8,949 nt of DNA from an uncultured Lachnospiraceae bacterium (GTDB lineage: Bacteria > Bacillota > Clostridia > Lachnospirales > Lachnospiraceae): assembly GCA_910577065.1 (NCBI GenBank), contig CAJTLD010000019.1, positions 20,812 through 29,760 on the forward strand. Reading direction: 5' to 3'. Made by a program: the position numbers and the translations under genes. Below the pieces are notes generated by a model. The model saw nothing but the letters and a program-made list of their open reading frames with translations. It was not told the DNA's origin and ran no database searches. This document shows, piece by piece, positions 7,249 through 8,949 of this stretch (positions are counted from its first letter, which is position 1; every line of letters starts with the position of its first letter).

Positions 7249-7287
7249 GAACTGTTACGTTTCCGTAATTATCCTGTAACAGCGGTA

Positions 7288-7316
7288 TTGTGGAATCTTT
7301 AAGATTGTGTTACAAT
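7288..7316 (+). promoter_or_regulatory. Extended -10 promoter with palindromic spacer for the amidase gene
   Basis: TTGTGG (7288-7293) and TACAAT (7311-7316) are separated by exactly 17 bases, and TG at 7308-7309 gives the extended -10 form TGTTACAAT. The spacer begins with a perfect 13-base palindrome, AATCTTTAAGATT (7294-7306), which could be an operator. Transcription would begin around 7323, about 60 bases before the preferred ATG. Confidence 0.7.
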
Positions 7317-7385
7317 AAAGGAGTTTTCATAAGGTGGGATTTATTGGAAAAGAAGCAAATAATGAAAAAGAAAGGATTATATTGT

Positions 7386-8949
7386 ATGAAGAGATTTACG
7401 GCATTTTTGCTGGCATGTATTATGGTGTTTACGGCAGGTGATTTTTATGCCATGGCGGCAGCGGCGGAAGGCGGCGCGCCGTTAGTGGATTATGTGATAG
7501 TGGACGAACCCATGATAGAAACGCCCGGGACGCAGCGCGTCATGGTCGGGATCGGAGGCGGCTTATCCACGGTAGAGGAAGCGGTTCTTTCTTACCGCAG
7601 CCGTCAGACAGGACAGACATTTGAAACGAAGGCGAAGGAATATCTGGAAGGCTTTGTGTTGTTTGAGATGGAATACCAGGACGAAAGCCTTGCAGGGGCA
7701 TATGAACTTTGCAGCATTTCCTATACGGCGGACGGTACGCATGCTTTTGCTTCCTTTGCCGAAATGGGAATTGAAGCGGCCTATGGCGTAAACCAGACCG
7801 TAGAAAACGAACCGGACGACGTGCTTTTGACCGATGAAGACATAGAAGCGCTTACAGAAAACGAAGAAATGGACGTTGTAGCGTTTGACGAAGAGGGAAA
7901 TTACGTGACGGGCAGGTCTATCGGGGAAGCTTTGATTGAGGCTGACGGCGGCGAAGCTTATCTGTCCGCGCGAAGAGGCGCAAAAGGAGTCGACGCGACC
8001 GGCATGAAAAGCTTAGTTGTGGTACTCGACGCAGGGCATGGCGGATCGGATCCGGGAGCGCAGGCAAACGGAGTTGTAGAAAAAATCGTCAATTTAAAGA
8101 TTGCGCAGTACTGTAAGGCGGAGTTAGAGGAGTATTCCGGCGTTATAGTATATATGACCAGAAATACGGATACATATCTGTCGCTTGCCCAGAGGGCGCA
8201 GGTGGCGATTGATAAAAAGGCGGATGTATTTGTCAGCCTCCACAACAATTCCAACACCAGTTCCGTACCCTGCGGCGCCAACGTATATTACCCCAATTCC
8301 AATTACAATGCCGGCTGTGGGGCAACCGGGCAGGCTCTGGCTTCGGTAATCGAGTCTAAGCTTACGGATTTGGGACTTGCCAACGGGGGCATCCATATCC
8401 GCAATTCGGAAAACGGAACGAAATATCCGGACGGCAGCCTTGCGGATTATTACGGGGTAATTAAGCGGTGCAAGGAAAACGGGATTCCGGCGTTAATTGT
8501 GGAACACGCGTTTATTTCGAATGCTTCTGACGCCCAAAACTATCTGAGTACGGACGCGCAGCTTAAAAAACTCGGCATTGCGGACGCATCCGGTATTGCG
8601 GAATATTTTGGGTTAAACAAAGGGCTCGGCTTTAACAGTATCCAGTCCAAAAGCGGCACCACCATGGATTTGACCTGGACGCCCGTTGTAGGCGTGTCGG
8701 GATATTGCATCAGCAGGAGCCTTGCAAGCGGATCGGGTTTTGAGGAGGTAGCCAAAATCACATCGGCTTCCACGACAAGCTGGCGTGATACGGGGCTTGT
8801 GCCCGGGCAGACATATTATTACAAGATACGCGCCTATACCCAGTCCGGCCAGGACATCAAGTACGGTAAATACAGTTCGGTAGCTTCCGGTACGACCATG
8901 GAAAGCCCGGCTATTTCTTCCATCAAGTCCAAAAACAGTAAAGAGCTTG
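7386..8949 (+). CDS. Secreted N-acetylmuramoyl-L-alanine amidase (Amidase_3) with fibronectin III domain, 3' partial
   Basis: This zinc enzyme cleaves the bond between N-acetylmuramic acid and the peptide stem of peptidoglycan. The visible 521 residues contain a signal peptide (MKRFTAFLLACIMVFTAG, cleavage near residues 23-27), an unrecognised acidic region (about 30-200) that looks beta-rich, the Amidase_3 domain (about 208-408) and a fibronectin type III domain (about 413-505, with DLTWTPVVGVSGYCISRS and YYYKIRAY). The zinc and catalytic residues are all present: His218 in LDAGHGGSDPGA, Glu232, His286 in VSLHNNS and Glu373 in IVEHAFISN. The frame is still open at the window edge, so more FnIII or wall-binding modules may follow. 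ATG 7386 has AAAGGA nine bases upstream (7371-7376). In-frame ATG 7362 and TTG 7344 are alternatives; the TTG has AAGGTGGG at 7331-7338 and would add 14 residues. It has its own promoter. Confidence 0.92.
   Translation, partial: MKRFTAFLLACIMVFTAGDFYAMAAAAEGGAPLVDYVIVDEPMIETPGTQRVMVGIGGGLSTVEEAVLSYRSRQTGQTFETKAKEYLEGFVLFEMEYQDESLAGAYELCSISYTADGTHAFASFAEMGIEAAYGVNQTVENEPDDVLLTDEDIEALTENEEMDVVAFDEEGNYVTGRSIGEALIEADGGEAYLSARRGAKGVDATGMKSLVVVLDAGHGGSDPGAQANGVVEKIVNLKIAQYCKAELEEYSGVIVYMTRNTDTYLSLAQRAQVAIDKKADVFVSLHNNSNTSSVPCGANVYYPNSNYNAGCGATGQALASVIESKLTDLGLANGGIHIRNSENGTKYPDGSLADYYGVIKRCKENGIPALIVEHAFISNASDAQNYLSTDAQLKKLGIADASGIAEYFGLNKGLGFNSIQSKSGTTMDLTWTPVVGVSGYCISRSLASGSGFEEVAKITSASTTSWRDTGLVPGQTYYYKIRAYTQSGQDIKYGKYSSVASGTTMESPAISSIKSKNSKEL

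Larger units (their letters stand above)
7103..7258. repeat. Structured intergenic element with nested inverted repeats
   Basis: An outer 12-bp inverted repeat, GTTACTGTTCAC (7105-7116) and GTGAACAGTAAC (7237-7248), encloses two independent perfect stems (7122-7145 and 7171-7215). The right outer arm can alternatively pair with a nearby partial copy at 7216-7223. The overall plan, terminal inverted repeats around internal hairpins with no coding capacity, fits a small dispersed element (a MITE- or REP-like repeat) or a folded RNA. It resembles intergenic repeats of clostridial genomes, but only one copy is in this window, so repetition cannot be shown here. Confidence 0.6.
7041..7385. other. 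345-base intergenic region without a gene
   Basis: I see no coding sequence here. The region holds a cluster of inverted repeats (about 7103-7258), a shorter stem at 7252-7282, and an extended -10 promoter near its right end. No standard terminator (stem followed by a T run) was found after the protease stop codon; the strong hairpins lack T tracts. Open frames on the minus strand across this region lack recognisable protein features. Confidence 0.7.

Overview
The window looks like chromosome from a Gram-positive Firmicute, most likely a clostridial gut-type lineage such as Lachnospiraceae. This is inferred from moderate GC content, Shine-Dalgarno sites with one TTG start, an LCP-family wall ligase, a single-pass HtrA with a long cytosolic N-terminus, a bacterial papain-like protease with Ig-like domains, and an Amidase_3 enzyme with a fibronectin type III domain. 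No gene was matched against a database; every call rests on motifs visible in the sequence. All genes are on the + strand.

Layout: (1) Positions 2-1833 are the end of a surface-polysaccharide locus. They hold a glycosyltransferase of the DUF1972/rhamnosyltransferase type, cut at its 5' end by the window edge, followed with a 13-base overlap by a GT2 glycosyltransferase. (2) A near-consensus sigma-A promoter (TTGACA-N17-TATATT) at 1878-1906 drives an LCP (LytR-CpsA-Psr) membrane protein that ends at a strong intrinsic terminator. (3) A membrane-anchored HtrA/DegP-type serine protease with one PDZ domain is bounded by a second strong terminator. (4) A secreted C1 (papain-type) cysteine protease follows. 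It has a lectin-like region, two Ig-like (Big_2-type) repeats and a C-terminal membrane segment, and its best start is a TTG behind a strong Shine-Dalgarno, not the ATG that lies inside the preceding terminator. (5) A 345-base gap holds a dense set of inverted repeats and an extended -10 promoter with a 13-base palindrome in its spacer. (6) The window ends inside a secreted N-acetylmuramoyl-L-alanine amidase with an undefined N-terminal region, a complete zinc site and a fibronectin type III domain.

The genes share a cell-envelope theme: polysaccharide synthesis, attachment of polymer to peptidoglycan (LCP), extracytoplasmic protein quality control (HtrA), surface proteolysis (C1 protease) and peptidoglycan cleavage (amidase). 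Terminators and promoters suggest that LCP, HtrA, C1 protease and amidase are mostly separate transcription units, so the grouping is one of location and theme, not a single operon. I see no CRISPR array, tRNA, rRNA, transposase or phage gene. The least explained parts are the structured intergenic element at about 7103-7258, the sorting-signal-like tail of the C1 protease, and the N-terminal domain of the amidase.
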